A stretch of DNA of 50,463 nt from Betaproteobacteria bacterium RIFCSPLOWO2_12_FULL_68_20 (GTDB lineage Bacteria; Pseudomonadota; Gammaproteobacteria; Burkholderiales; SG8-39), in contig MERQ01000007.1 of NCBI GenBank assembly GCA_001770655.1, positions 1 to 50,463 of the forward strand, written 5' to 3'. Under the pieces are notes generated by a model. That model did not search any database and was not told the origin of the DNA. It saw nothing but the letters and a program-made list of their open reading frames with translations. Below are positions 18,511 through 25,649 of this stretch, piece by piece. Numbering within the stretch: the first letter of the stretch is position 1; every line of letters starts with the position of its first letter. Position numbers and translations under genes: made by a program.

Positions 18511-19644
18511 TCAGACCGGATTTCGAGCGATGAGCTGCCTGGCGATGATGATGCGCTGCATCTCGTTGGTGCCCTCGCCGATGCACATGAGCGGCGCGTC
18601 CCGGTAGTAGCGCTCGATGTCGAACTCGGTCGAGTAGCCGTAGCCGCCGTGGATGCGCATCGCCTCGATGCTGTTCTCCAGCGCCGCCTCCGAGGCGAAG
18701 TACTTCGCCATTCCCGCCTCCATGTCGCAGCGCTCGCCGGCGTCGTAGGCACGCGCGGCGCTCTCCACCAGCAGTCGCGCCGCCTCGCAGCGCGTCGCCA
18801 TCTCGCCGAGCTTGAGTTGGATCGCCTGGTGCTCGCAGATCGGCTTGCCGAAGGTCTTGCGGATCTGCGAGTACGCCAGTGCGTCCTTGAGTGCGGCATT
18901 GGCCACGCCCACGCCGCGCGCCGCGACGTTGATGCGACCGAGCTCCAGGCCGCCGAGCGCGTGCTGAAAACCGCGCCCCTCCACTTCGCCGATCAGGCAG
19001 TCGGCCGGCACGCGATAGTCCTCGAAGATCAGCTCGGCCGAGTCGATCCCTTTGTAGCCGAGCTTCTCCAGTTTCTTCGAGACGCGGAAGCCCTCGCGCT
19101 TCTCGGCGAGGAACAGGCTCATGCCCTTGTGCCGCGGCTCGGCACGCGGGTCGGTTTTCACCAGCAGCGCGAAGCAGCTGCCGTGGATGCCGTTCGAGAT
19201 CCAGGTCTTGGTGCCATTGATCACGTAATGGTCGCCTTGGCGAACGGCGCGCGTGCGGATCGCCTGGAGATCGGTGCCGCAGTCGGGCTCGGTGAGCGCG
19301 AGGCCGCCCCTCACCTCGCCGCTGGCGAACTTCGACAGGAAGCGCCGCTTCTGCGTCTCGGTGCCGTAGCGCGCCACCGCCGCGGCCATGATGAGGTGCG
19401 AATTGAAGATGCCGGTGAGCGACATCCACACTTCGGAGATCCTCGCCACGATCTTCGCGTACGTTGACGCCGGAAGGCCGAGGCCGCCGTGTTCCTGCGG
19501 GATGGTGGCGCCGAAGAGGCCGAGCGCCTTCATCTGCTCGACCATGCGCTCGGGATACTCGTCGCGATGCTCCAGATCGCGCACCTTGCCGCGCACCTCG
19601 CGCTCGAGCCACCGGGAGATGGCGTCGAGGGCTTCTATTTCCAC
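18511..19644 (-). CDS. Acyl-CoA dehydrogenase (short form)
   Basis: A 377-residue FAD acyl-CoA dehydrogenase. Motifs: LALTEPDCGTDLQAIRTRA, VINGTKTWISNGIHG, RKTFGKPICEHQAIQ and the catalytic glutamate in IGEGTNEMQR, so the canonical base is present, unlike the paralogue at 10768. The start is the ATG at 19644, inside the end of the upstream enoyl-CoA-hydratase-like gene (10-base overlap), so the two are coupled. Part of the four-gene operon of 17.3-22.1 kb. Similar genes include glutaryl-, isobutyryl- and short-chain enzymes; I cannot choose between them. Confidence 0.93.
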   Translation of the reverse strand: MEIEALDAISRWLEREVRGKVRDLEHRDEYPERMVEQMKALGLFGATIPQEHGGLGLPASTYAKIVARISEVWMSLTGIFNSHLIMAAAVARYGTETQKRRFLSKFASGEVRGGLALTEPDCGTDLQAIRTRAVRQGDHYVINGTKTWISNGIHGSCFALLVKTDPRAEPRHKGMSLFLAEKREGFRVSKKLEKLGYKGIDSAELIFEDYRVPADCLIGEVEGRGFQHALGGLELGRINVAARGVGVANAALKDALAYSQIRKTFGKPICEHQAIQLKLGEMATRCEAARLLVESAARAYDAGERCDMEAGMAKYFASEAALENSIEAMRIHGGYGYSTEFDIERYYRDAPLMCIGEGTNEMQRIIIARQLIARNPV

Positions 19645-20426
19645 TTCGGCGGCCGCTTCTCGATGAACGCGTTCATCCCTTCGCGGCCCTCATCGCTCGC
19701 AAAGCTCGCCGAGATGACGCCCGAGGCGAGGTCGTAGGCCTTGGCCAGTCCCATGTCCATCTGCTGATAGAAGGCGCGCTTGCCGGCGGCGACCGTGCCT
19801 GCGGGCTTCGCGGCGAGCTTTCTCGCCAACTCGTCGACTGCGGCGTCGAGTTGCTCGGGCGGCACGACGCGATTCACCAGTCCCCATTCGAGCGCGCGCT
19901 TCGCATCCACCGGGTCGCCGGTGAGCAGCATCTCCATCGCGTGCTTGCGCTGAAGGTTGCGCCCGACCGCGACTCCGGGCGTCGAGCAGAAAAATCCCCA
20001 CGTGACGCCCGAGGTGACGAACCTGGCCGCCTCCGAGGCGACCGCGAGGTCGCATTGCGCGACGAGCTGGCAGCCCGCCGCCGCGGCCGCGCCGTGCACG
20101 CGCGCGATCACCGGCTGCGGCAGCATCGGGATGGTCTGCATCATGCGGCTGCACTGGTTGAAGAGCGCCTCTATTTTCGGCAGCTCGCCGAGCGCGCGGA
20201 TCTCCTTCAGGTCGTGGCCGGCGCAGAAGCCCTTCCCGGCGCCGGCGAGCACCACCACCCGCACGCGCGCGTCCTGAGCGATCGCATCGAACGCCTCCTG
20301 GAGCGCCTCGAGCATCTCCCCGGTCAGCAGGTTCATCTGCTGCGGCCGGTTCATGGTGAGCGTGCAGATGCCGTCGCGGTCCTCGCGCAGCAGGATGGAC
20401 TGGTCCGTTTGAGGAACGGCGCTCAT
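19635..20426 (-). CDS. Enoyl-CoA hydratase/isomerase family protein, ECHDC3-like
   Basis: Crotonase-fold protein of 263 residues. The oxyanion-hole segments are present (AGAGKGFCAGHDLKE and HGAAAAAGCQLVAQCD). However, both glutamates that do catalysis in true enoyl-CoA hydratase are absent: Gln120 stands for the first (GCQL instead of GCEL) and Gly140 for the second (TSGVTWG instead of QPEILLG). The sequence FVTSGVTWGFFCSTPG is like the mammalian ECHDC3 group, whose activity is unclear. It lies between acyl-CoA synthetase (10 bases upstream) and acyl-CoA dehydrogenase (10-base overlap), so a role on acyl-CoA is likely, but hydration of a 2-enoyl-CoA is doubtful. Confidence 0.9.
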   Translation of the reverse strand: MSAVPQTDQSILLREDRDGICTLTMNRPQQMNLLTGEMLEALQEAFDAIAQDARVRVVVLAGAGKGFCAGHDLKEIRALGELPKIEALFNQCSRMMQTIPMLPQPVIARVHGAAAAAGCQLVAQCDLAVASEAARFVTSGVTWGFFCSTPGVAVGRNLQRKHAMEMLLTGDPVDAKRALEWGLVNRVVPPEQLDAAVDELARKLAAKPAGTVAAGKRAFYQQMDMGLAKAYDLASGVISASFASDEGREGMNAFIEKRPPKWK

Positions 20427-20436
20427 CTCGCCTCCG

Positions 20437-22086
20437 TCACGTGTCGATCGCTGCGGCGGATTTCGCCTTTTCGCGCAGCATGAACTTCTGGATCTTGCCG
20501 GTCGAGGTCTTGGGCAGCTCGCCGAACACCACCGCGCGCGGCGCCTTGAACTTCGCGAGGTGCGTGCGGCAGAACTCGATCAGCTCCGTCTCGGCCACCT
20601 TCGCTCCGGGCTTCAGCTCTACGAACGCGCAAGGCGTCTCGCCCCATTTCGGGTCCGGCTTCGCCACCACCGCCGCGGCCATCACCGCAGGGTGCCGGTA
20701 GAGCACGTCCTCGACCTCGAGCGAGGAGATGTTCTCGCCGCCCGAGATGATGATGTCCTTGGAGCGGTCCTTGATCTTGACGTAGCCGTCGGGCTGCATT
20801 ACCGCGAGGTCGCCGGAATGGAACCAGCCTCCCTCGAACGCCTCGCGCGTCGCCTTCGGGTTCTTCAGGTAGCCCTTCATGGTGATGTTGCCGCGGAACA
20901 TGATCTCGCCCATGGTCTCACCGTCGGCCGGCACGGGCTTCATCGCAGCGGGGTCCATTACGGTGAGCCCCTCCTCCACCGTGTAGCGCACGCCCTGCCT
21001 GCCGTTCAGGCGCACCTGCTCGGCGGGCGGCAGATTGTTCCATTCCGGATGCTTGGCGCACACCGTCGCCGGGCCGTAGGTCTCGGTGAGGCCGTACACG
21101 TGCGTGATGTTGAAACCCATCTTGCTCATCCCCTCGATCATCGAAGCTGGCGGCGCCGCGGCGGCCACCAGGCCGTTCACCGTCCAGTCGATGCCGCGCT
21201 TCATCTCGGCCGGCGCGTTGATGAGCATCTGGTGCACGATCGGCGCGCCGCAGTAGTGCGTCACGCGGTGAGCGCGGATCAGGTCGAAGATCGGGCCGGG
21301 CTCGACCCTGCGCAGGCACACGCTCGTTCCCGCGTTCGCAGCCATCGTCCAGGGGAAGCACCAGCCGTTGCAGTGGAACATCGGCAGCGTCCACAGGTAC
21401 ACCGAGTGGTGCGGCATGCCCCACACCAGGATGTTGCCAACCGCGTTCAGGTACGCGCCGCGGTGGTGGTAGACGACGCCCTTCGGGTCTCCCGTGGTGC
21501 CCGAGGTGTAGTTGAGCGAGATCGCCTCCCACTCGTCCGCCGGCCAGCGCCAGCTCCACTCCGGATCGCCCTCGGCGAGCAGCTCCTCGTAGGTCTTCTT
21601 TCCGAGGCGCTTGCCGGGGCCGGAATACTCCGGGTCCTCTACGTCGATCGCCTCGATCGGCCGGCCCGCCTTCTTCAGCGCGCCCTCGATCGTCGCCGAG
21701 AACTCGCCGTCGACGAGGACCAGCTTCGCCTCGCCGTGATTCAGCATGAACGCGATCGCATCCGCATCGAGCCGCGTGTTGAGCGCGTTCAGCGTCGCGC
21801 CGCACATCGGCACGCCGAAGTGCGCCTCGACCATCTCCGGCGTGTTGGCGAGCATCGCGGCGACCGTGTCGCCGGGGCCGACGCCGCGCGCGGCGAGCGC
21901 AGAGGCGAGCCGGCGGCTGCGCGAGTAAGTCTCCTTCCAGGTGAAGCGCCGCGCGCCGTGCACGACCGAGGGACGCTCGGGATAGACGTACGCCGCGCGC
22001 TCGATGAACGAGAGCGGCGTCAGCGGGGCGTAGTTGGCCGGGTTGCGATCGAGGTCCTGCTCGTAGGGATTGGCCTTCGGCGCCAT
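20437..22086 (-). CDS. Acyl-CoA synthetase (AMP-forming), medium-chain/DmdB-like
   Basis: ANL-superfamily ligase that activates a carboxylic acid with ATP and CoA, the first step for its operon. It has 549 residues from the ATG at 22086 (MAPKANPYEQDLDRNPANY), the usual N-terminus of this subfamily; an upstream ATG at 22113 would lie before the promoter and is not preferred. Motifs: NYTSGTTGDPKGVVYHH (P-loop), HVYGLTETYGPA, WFHSGDLAVMQPDGY, and the catalytic lysine region LPKTSTGKIQKF. TATACT ends 7 bases before the ATG, with no Shine-Dalgarno, so a leaderless message is possible. Related to synthetases for medium-chain, branched or methylthio-propionate acids; the substrate is not decided. 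Confidence 0.93.
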   Translation of the reverse strand: MAPKANPYEQDLDRNPANYAPLTPLSFIERAAYVYPERPSVVHGARRFTWKETYSRSRRLASALAARGVGPGDTVAAMLANTPEMVEAHFGVPMCGATLNALNTRLDADAIAFMLNHGEAKLVLVDGEFSATIEGALKKAGRPIEAIDVEDPEYSGPGKRLGKKTYEELLAEGDPEWSWRWPADEWEAISLNYTSGTTGDPKGVVYHHRGAYLNAVGNILVWGMPHHSVYLWTLPMFHCNGWCFPWTMAANAGTSVCLRRVEPGPIFDLIRAHRVTHYCGAPIVHQMLINAPAEMKRGIDWTVNGLVAAAAPPASMIEGMSKMGFNITHVYGLTETYGPATVCAKHPEWNNLPPAEQVRLNGRQGVRYTVEEGLTVMDPAAMKPVPADGETMGEIMFRGNITMKGYLKNPKATREAFEGGWFHSGDLAVMQPDGYVKIKDRSKDIIISGGENISSLEVEDVLYRHPAVMAAAVVAKPDPKWGETPCAFVELKPGAKVAETELIEFCRTHLAKFKAPRAVVFGELPKTSTGKIQKFMLREKAKSAAAIDT

Positions 22087-22093
22087 CGGGGAG

Positions 22094-22099
22094 AGTATA
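22094..22099 (-). promoter_or_regulatory. -10 box directly before the acyl-CoA synthetase ATG
   Basis: TATACT on the minus strand, with 7 bases to the ATG at 22086. Predicted transcription start is at or one base before the start codon. Confidence 0.45.
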
Positions 22100-22119
22100 G
22101 CTCCGGCGGCCACGCAGCC

Positions 22120-22407
22120 TTAACCCGCGCGCGACGCTTTGTAGCGCGCCCGCGGTGAATGTGCGGTCGGAGATCTCCTGGTGTGGTGCTCGGCATAGGC
22201 GTCGAGCAGCTTGCGGATCATGCGCTGGTATTGCGTGTTGTGCTTGCGCGCCTCCGTCTTGAAGAACTCGACGCTGCGCTTGCTCAGGGAGATGGTCACC
22301 TTCACGCCCTCTTCGCGGAAGACGAGATCCTCCGGGCTAGGCAGAAAATCAGGAACGACTCTCAGGTTTCCGAGGGGCTCGTCCGTGTACTTGATTTTCT
22401 CGCTCAT
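22120..22407 (-). CDS. BrnA-like ribbon-helix-helix antitoxin (CopG family)
   Basis: A 95-residue protein with a ribbon-helix-helix in the middle (VKVTISLSKRSVEFFKTEA, residues about 35-53), followed by QYQRMIRKLLDAYAEHH. This is the form of antitoxins paired with BrnT toxins. The start is the ATG at 22407 (MSEKIKYTDEPLGNL), which lies inside the 3' end of the broken brnT frame upstream, as in intact brnTA operons. The antitoxin frame itself is open and looks intact. With its toxin disrupted it may be an orphan; free antitoxins can still act as DNA-binding regulators. Confidence 0.75.
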   Translation of the reverse strand: MSEKIKYTDEPLGNLRVVPDFLPSPEDLVFREEGVKVTISLSKRSVEFFKTEARKHNTQYQRMIRKLLDAYAEHHTRRSPTAHSPRARYKASRAG

Positions 22408-22615
22408 AGATTCGCTTTCCTTTGCGCCAGTAGCCGGCTCCGTGGATCCGGATCAACTAGTAATACCGCCGTTCGCCGGAACTGTGGGACAGGTCTTCCG
22501 CGATGACGCGCCTCGGGTCGACGAAGGCAAGCTGCGCCAACGCAAAGGACACTCCGTGCTTCTTGTGGTTCTTTTCATCCTTGCCCTGGTCCCAGTCGAA
22601 CCGGGCCTTCGCCAT
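22349..22615 (-). pseudogene. BrnT-like toxin gene with internal deletion and stop codon
   Basis: The frame starts MAKARFDWDQGKDEKNHKKH and continues HGVSFALAQLAFVDPRRVIAEDL, clearly BrnT-like. After ERRYY (residue 52) there is a TAG at 22459-22457. In the same frame it then continues LIRIHGAGYWRKGKRIYEREN, the normal BrnT C-terminus. The beta-strand segment usually found between these blocks (about 15-20 residues) is missing. So the gene has lost its core by what looks like a deletion that kept frame but left a stop at the junction. A full toxin cannot be made. It is followed by the intact antitoxin. Confidence 0.7.
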
Positions 22616-22669
22616 TGATCAAGAGTAGCACGGGTATGGCCGGAGAGCCATACACGCATATGGCTATCT

Positions 22670-23009
22670 CGGGCGAGATTCCCGCGGACCCCATTTCCTC
22701 GCCACGGCCTTGAAGAACGTGTAGCAGAACACCCCGTCCGGCTCCCCTTGGGCAGCGTGAACACGTACTGGCGGTGCGCGACCGGGGCGAGGACCGTTTC
22801 CTCCACCCGAAATGCGGATCGCCGCACTCGAGGAAGCGCTCGATCACCTCCTCTTCGACCGGGCGGCGAATGCGCCCGGCCTCGCGCAATTCAGCGAAGT
22901 GGCGGGTAGCGCACTGGTACAGGGGGCTTGCCCGCGGGTTGCGCGGCCGGTAGACCCCGCCGCTCGCAGCTGCGCCGCCGTCGCGCGGTCTTCCCCCCTC
23001 GCCCATCAT
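22670..23009 (-). mobile_element. Degenerate IS91-family transposase remnant
   Basis: The reading frame from 23009 shows VYRPRNPRASPLYQCATRHF and ERFLECGDPHFG, similar to the N-terminus of IS91-type transposases just before their zinc finger. Near 22806 the similarity moves to another frame: VLAPVAHRQYVFTLPKG, which in intact elements follows the zinc finger. A third frame then reads GVFCYTFFKAVARKW. The zinc-finger cysteines are deleted and the rest of the transposase is gone. No terminal repeats were seen. This is a dead fragment. Confidence 0.55.
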
Positions 23010-23072
23010 GCGAGGGGCAACGCGCCGGGTGCGCGCGCAGCGCTACTGCGGATGCGTCAGACCGCTCCCTGA

Positions 23073-23258
23073 ACCGCTCTGCAAGCCGCAGTCAACCCAA
23101 GAAATGTCGTCACGCTGAAGTCTGGCGGTCCCCGAATGACTGTTGAGTCCGTTGGCGGCCTCATTTCCTGCGCGTGGTTTGCCGGAGGCCACGCCAAGCG
23201 AGGCTTCTTCGATCCCGACATGCTGGAGCTAGCTCCGGACGCCGAGGTTCTTACATAG
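23073..23258 (+). pseudogene. DUF2158 (YodC-like) small protein, probable remnant
   Basis: The frame reads NVVTLKSGGPRMTVESVG, then ISCAWFAGGHAKRGFFDP and ends LAPDAEVLT. The blocks LKSGGPxMTVE and CxWF are the pattern of the DUF2158 family of about 60-70-residue proteins of unknown function. No ATG, GTG or TTG lies before the conserved core; the only ATG (23136) is within it. So either the start was lost or an unusual start is used. It sits among other gene fragments, so I treat it as a remnant. The family match is by eye. Confidence 0.5.
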
Positions 23259-23360
23259 CCTTTAACACGGCTTCAGGGCGCGTTCCCGCCGAAACTTTTG
23301 CTTCAGCGCTCGGATGCTTCGGCGCTCATCGCCTCCTCCGGTGTACCATCCAGCTAGAGC

Positions 23361-23486
23361 ATGGTTGCCCGCGACGGAGTCGATTTCCTCCTCAACAAGC
23401 CAGTTCTCGCTCTGGTCGAGGTCGGTGCATACGAGCGGCTGTGGGATCAGCTAGGGCATCGCTCCGCCGCGCGCTCGCGGGCTTAG
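23361..23486 (+). other. Short open frame of 41 codons, unassigned, in a stretch of debris
   Basis: Open frame beginning MVARDGVDFLLNKPVLALV and containing EVGAYERLWDQLG, which faintly resembles the C-terminal half of Phd-type antitoxins. There is a stop three bases upstream of the ATG and no good Shine-Dalgarno sequence. From 23487 to 23709 I find no convincing gene. On the minus strand a frame with YYCANDLRLADYLRD (about 23600-23520) is open but not recognised. The whole of 23010-23709 looks like eroded accessory DNA. Confidence 0.2.
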
Positions 23487-23709
23487 TCGCTTCGATCGAG
23501 CAGTCTAGAAGCTCGAGTTAATCTCTTCGTTCCTTTGAGTAACCCAGTCCCCGTGGCACCAATAGAGGTGTCCCTGAGGTAATCCGCTAAGCGCAAATCA
23601 TTGGCGCAGTAGTAAACCGCGCCGCCGGTTCCGTTGCTTCTGCGCCGTTTTTGCCGGTTTTTGCAAGTGGCGCACGCCTCCCGCGGACCCGCCTAGTTCT
23701 AGGCACCTG

Positions 23710-24417
23710 TCAACCTTGCCCTTCCTCTCGTCGCATCAACGCCCGCGCATACGCCGGCGCCGTGGGCTCGTGCATGAAGTACGCGTAGATCTCGCGCCAG
23801 CCCGTTTTCCCCAACTTCTCCGACCACCTTTCGAGATCCGCGTCCGAGTATTCCTCCAGCCGCAGCCGCACGTACCCCCAAGGCGCTGTCTCCACCAGCG
23901 GCGGGGGCGCATTGTCCTCGCGCTCCGACAAACACAGCGCAGCGCCCGCGCCCCTCAGCGCCTCGTACACATCGTCGGCAAACCACGTCTCATTGCGAAA
24001 CTCGAACGCGGCGCGATGATCCTCCGGCAACAACGCGAGAAATTCACTCAACCGCGGCAAATCCTTCTTCAGAAACGGCGGCAGCTGGAACAGCACCGGC
24101 CCGCGCTTGGCGCCGAGCGCAGCGAGATTCCGGTAGAGAAACTGCACCGAATCGGCCGCCGTGTCGGCCTTCAGCCGCGCGATATGCGTGATGCGCCGCG
24201 AAGCCTTGATCGCAAACCTGAACCCCTCCGGCGTGGACCGCGCCCAGTTCTCGAGCACCTCCGGCTTCGGCATGCGATAGAAGGTGTTGTTGATCTCGAC
24301 CGTCGGCAGCCGCCCGGCGTAGAAGGCGAGCATGGCCTCCGGCTTGATGTCCTGCGGATAGAAATTCCCCTTCCACTCCTTGTAGGAATAGCCGCTCGCG
24401 CCCGCCAGGAGCTTCAT
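23710..24417 (-). CDS. DUF72 family protein
   Basis: A 235-residue protein of the DUF72 family (TIM-barrel-like, function not known). Seen: N-terminal LLAGASGYSYKEWKGNFYP, VEINNTFYRMPKPEVLENWA, FRFAIKASRRITH, and VLFQLPPFLKKDLPRL, then AFEFRNETWF and YAYFMHEPTAPAYARAL at the end. All are family landmarks. The start is the ATG at 24417 (MKLLAGASGYS), which puts the conserved GASGYS at the N-terminus as usual. DUF72 genes are often found near DNA-repair or ligD genes in proteobacteria; here ligD is 1.2 kb away on the opposite strand. It is intact. Confidence 0.9.
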   Translation of the reverse strand: MKLLAGASGYSYKEWKGNFYPQDIKPEAMLAFYAGRLPTVEINNTFYRMPKPEVLENWARSTPEGFRFAIKASRRITHIARLKADTAADSVQFLYRNLAALGAKRGPVLFQLPPFLKKDLPRLSEFLALLPEDHRAAFEFRNETWFADDVYEALRGAGAALCLSEREDNAPPPLVETAPWGYVRLRLEEYSDADLERWSEKLGKTGWREIYAYFMHEPTAPAYARALMRREEGQG

Positions 24418-24586
24418 TCGCCGCGGGCTTCTGCGAGCGCCTGGGCGGCCGTTCGCGTCGTGCGGGCCCTCTGAAGGCGGCGGATGTTCGCCGCAATCCG
24501 TCTGCCGGCGGCGCGGCGCTTCGCCGCGACGATCCTGCGGGCGACGATCACAGACTCGGACATCTTCATAGCGATGCTCGCTGGAA

Positions 24587-24613
24587 TAGAATTCGGCATG
24601 GCGAAAGTCAAGC
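24587..24613 (+). repeat. Direct repeat, copy 1 of the ligD start region
   Basis: TAGAAT, five bases, then ATGGCGAAAGTCAAGC. The last 16 bases match copies at 24906 and 25634 (the true ligD start) at 14 positions in all three. The TAGAAT-N5-ATG layout is the same as at ligD. Confidence 0.6.
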
Positions 24614-24810
24614 CAAGCAATTTCGCTTCCAAGCGGAAGTCTGAAGCGACCCGGGGCGCTGCGCAACTCCGATACCGCTCACCGGCGCAGGTGTACGACG
24701 AGGTGACCGGAGGTCGAGCTCCCGCAAGCGATCATCGGGCGCTGGCCGCAATCATCAGCGCTTCATCAAGGGCAGGCTGCTGCCGGCGGCCACGCCCTAT
24801 CCGCCGCTGA
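24598..24810 (+). pseudogene. Small frame with LigD-like N-terminus, probably a remnant
   Basis: A 70-codon frame starts MAKVKPSNFASKRKSEATRG. Ten of the first 20 residues equal those of LigD at 25634 (MAKAKLAEYTAKRKFEATPE). After that no LigD homology remains. A second frame further on (to the TGA at 24897-24899) has coding-like sequence, KGRLLPAATPYPPLTVPQL and KLVRKESLLEGR, which could be the tail of the same gene after a frameshift. I do not recognise that tail. The rest of the stretch 24418-24949 shows nothing more than this and the direct repeats. Confidence 0.35.
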
Positions 24811-24896
24811 CGGTCCCGCAACTTTCGCAGATTCGTTCGCGGGCAAGGAAGCCTCGCGGCAAGCTCGTTCGGAAGGAGTCCCTGCTCGAGGGGCGC

Positions 24897-24921
24897 TGAA
24901 TCTCCATGGCGAAAGCCAAGC
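24897..24921 (+). repeat. Direct repeat, copy 2 of the ligD start region, with a 15-codon frame
   Basis: TGAATC followed by ATGGCGAAAGCCAAGC. The ATG at 24906 opens a short frame, MAKAKLERPRPIIDT, whose TGA (24951-24953) overlaps the ATG of the antitoxin gene. Whether it is translated is unknown. Confidence 0.5.
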
Positions 24922-24937
24922 TGGAGCGGCCGCGTCC

Positions 24938-24943
24938 TATAAT
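24938..24943 (+). promoter_or_regulatory. -10 box directly before the antitoxin gene
   Basis: Perfect TATAAT, six bases before the ATG at 24950. This is the spacing that places the transcription start on the A of the ATG. No -35 match is visible. Confidence 0.5.
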
Positions 24944-24949
24944 CGACAC

Positions 24950-25207
24950 ATGACTGAACTGAAGCTGACGCTGCCCGATCGCCTGGCGCGCGAAGCGCGC
25001 GAGGCGGGGCTGCTCGAGCCCCGGGCCATCAAGACGCTGCTGCGCGAAGCGATGCGTCGGCGGGCCGCCGCACGCGAGTTCCTCGCCGTGGCGGACCGGG
25101 TCGCCGCCGCGGGCGTGCCGCCGCTGAGCGAACAGGAGATCCAGGCCGAGATCGACGCGGTGCGCCGCGCCCAGCGCCGGCGCCGCCGTGCTGCGGCTCG
25201 TCGCTGA
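24950..25207 (+). CDS. Putative antitoxin of a PIN-domain toxin
   Basis: An 85-residue, charged, helix-rich protein: MTELKLTLPDRLAREAREAG, then KTLLREAMRRRAA, and a very arginine-rich C-terminus ([14 protein letters not shown]). The N-terminal pattern (short strand, then LPDRLAREA helix) is like ribbon-helix-helix antitoxins. It overlaps the PIN gene by 20 bases, the usual order antitoxin then toxin. No Shine-Dalgarno sequence; TATAAT sits 6 bases before the ATG. The antitoxin role rests mainly on its position. Confidence 0.7.
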   Translation: MTELKLTLPDRLAREAREAGLLEPRAIKTLLREAMRRRAAAREFLAVADRVAAAGVPPLSEQEIQAEIDAVRRAQRRRRRAAARR

Positions 25208-25613
25208 CACCAACACCGTCGTTTCGGCGCTGCTTTGGCACGGCGCGCCGCACCGCCTCTTAGAGGCGGTCGAGCAGGAGGGGCTTTCTTTCTACGCGAG
25301 CCGGGCGCTCGTGGACGAGCTCGCCGATGTGCTCGCGCGCCGCAAGCTCGCCCGCGCCGTCAAGGCAAGCGGCAAATCGGTTTCGACGCTCGTCGCCGAG
25401 TACGAGGGGCTCGTCCAACTCGTCGAGCCCCGCACGCTCCGCCGTCCCGTGGGGCGCGATCCCGACGACGAGGCCGTCATCGCTTGTGCGCTCGCCGCGC
25501 GCGCCGACCTTATCGTTTCGGGCGACAAGGACTTGCGCGTCCTCAAGACCTACCAGCGCATCCGCATCGTCGGCGCCGCCGAAGCGCTCGCGATCGTGGA
25601 GCGCAGCCGCTAA
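25188..25613 (+). CDS. PIN-domain ribonuclease, putative toxin (COG1569 type)
   Basis: A 141-residue PIN protein, expected to cut RNA with bound metal ions. Acidic site residues seen: Asp7 in LVADTNTVVSALL, Glu44 in LVDELADVL, Asp94 in RDPDDEAVIACA and Asp113/Asp115 in VSGDKDL. All four conserved acidic positions are present, so it should be active. The start is the ATG at 25188, inside the antitoxin 3' end. The ligD ATG follows 20 bases after its stop on the same strand, so toxin, antitoxin and NHEJ genes may be co-transcribed, although ligD also has its own -10-like box. Confidence 0.88.
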   Translation: MLRLVADTNTVVSALLWHGAPHRLLEAVEQEGLSFYASRALVDELADVLARRKLARAVKASGKSVSTLVAEYEGLVQLVEPRTLRRPVGRDPDDEAVIACALAARADLIVSGDKDLRVLKTYQRIRIVGAAEALAIVERSR

Positions 25614-25622
25614 AGCTGCACC

Positions 25623-25649
25623 TAGAATCCCGCATGGCGAAAGCGAAGC
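25623..25649 (+). repeat. Direct repeat, copy 3: -10-like box and start of ligD
   Basis: TAGAAT, five bases, then the ligD ATGGCGAAAGCGAAGC. The TAGAAT could serve as a -10 box for a leaderless ligD message. It repeats the arrangement at 24587 and partly that at 24897. Confidence 0.5.

Noticed and set aside
22443-22460. GGATCC and ACTAGT sites close together at the brnT break, like cloning-vector sequence
   Set aside because: The flanks continue as normal BrnT/BrnA coding sequence on both sides with no vector sequence; chance occurrence is more likely.
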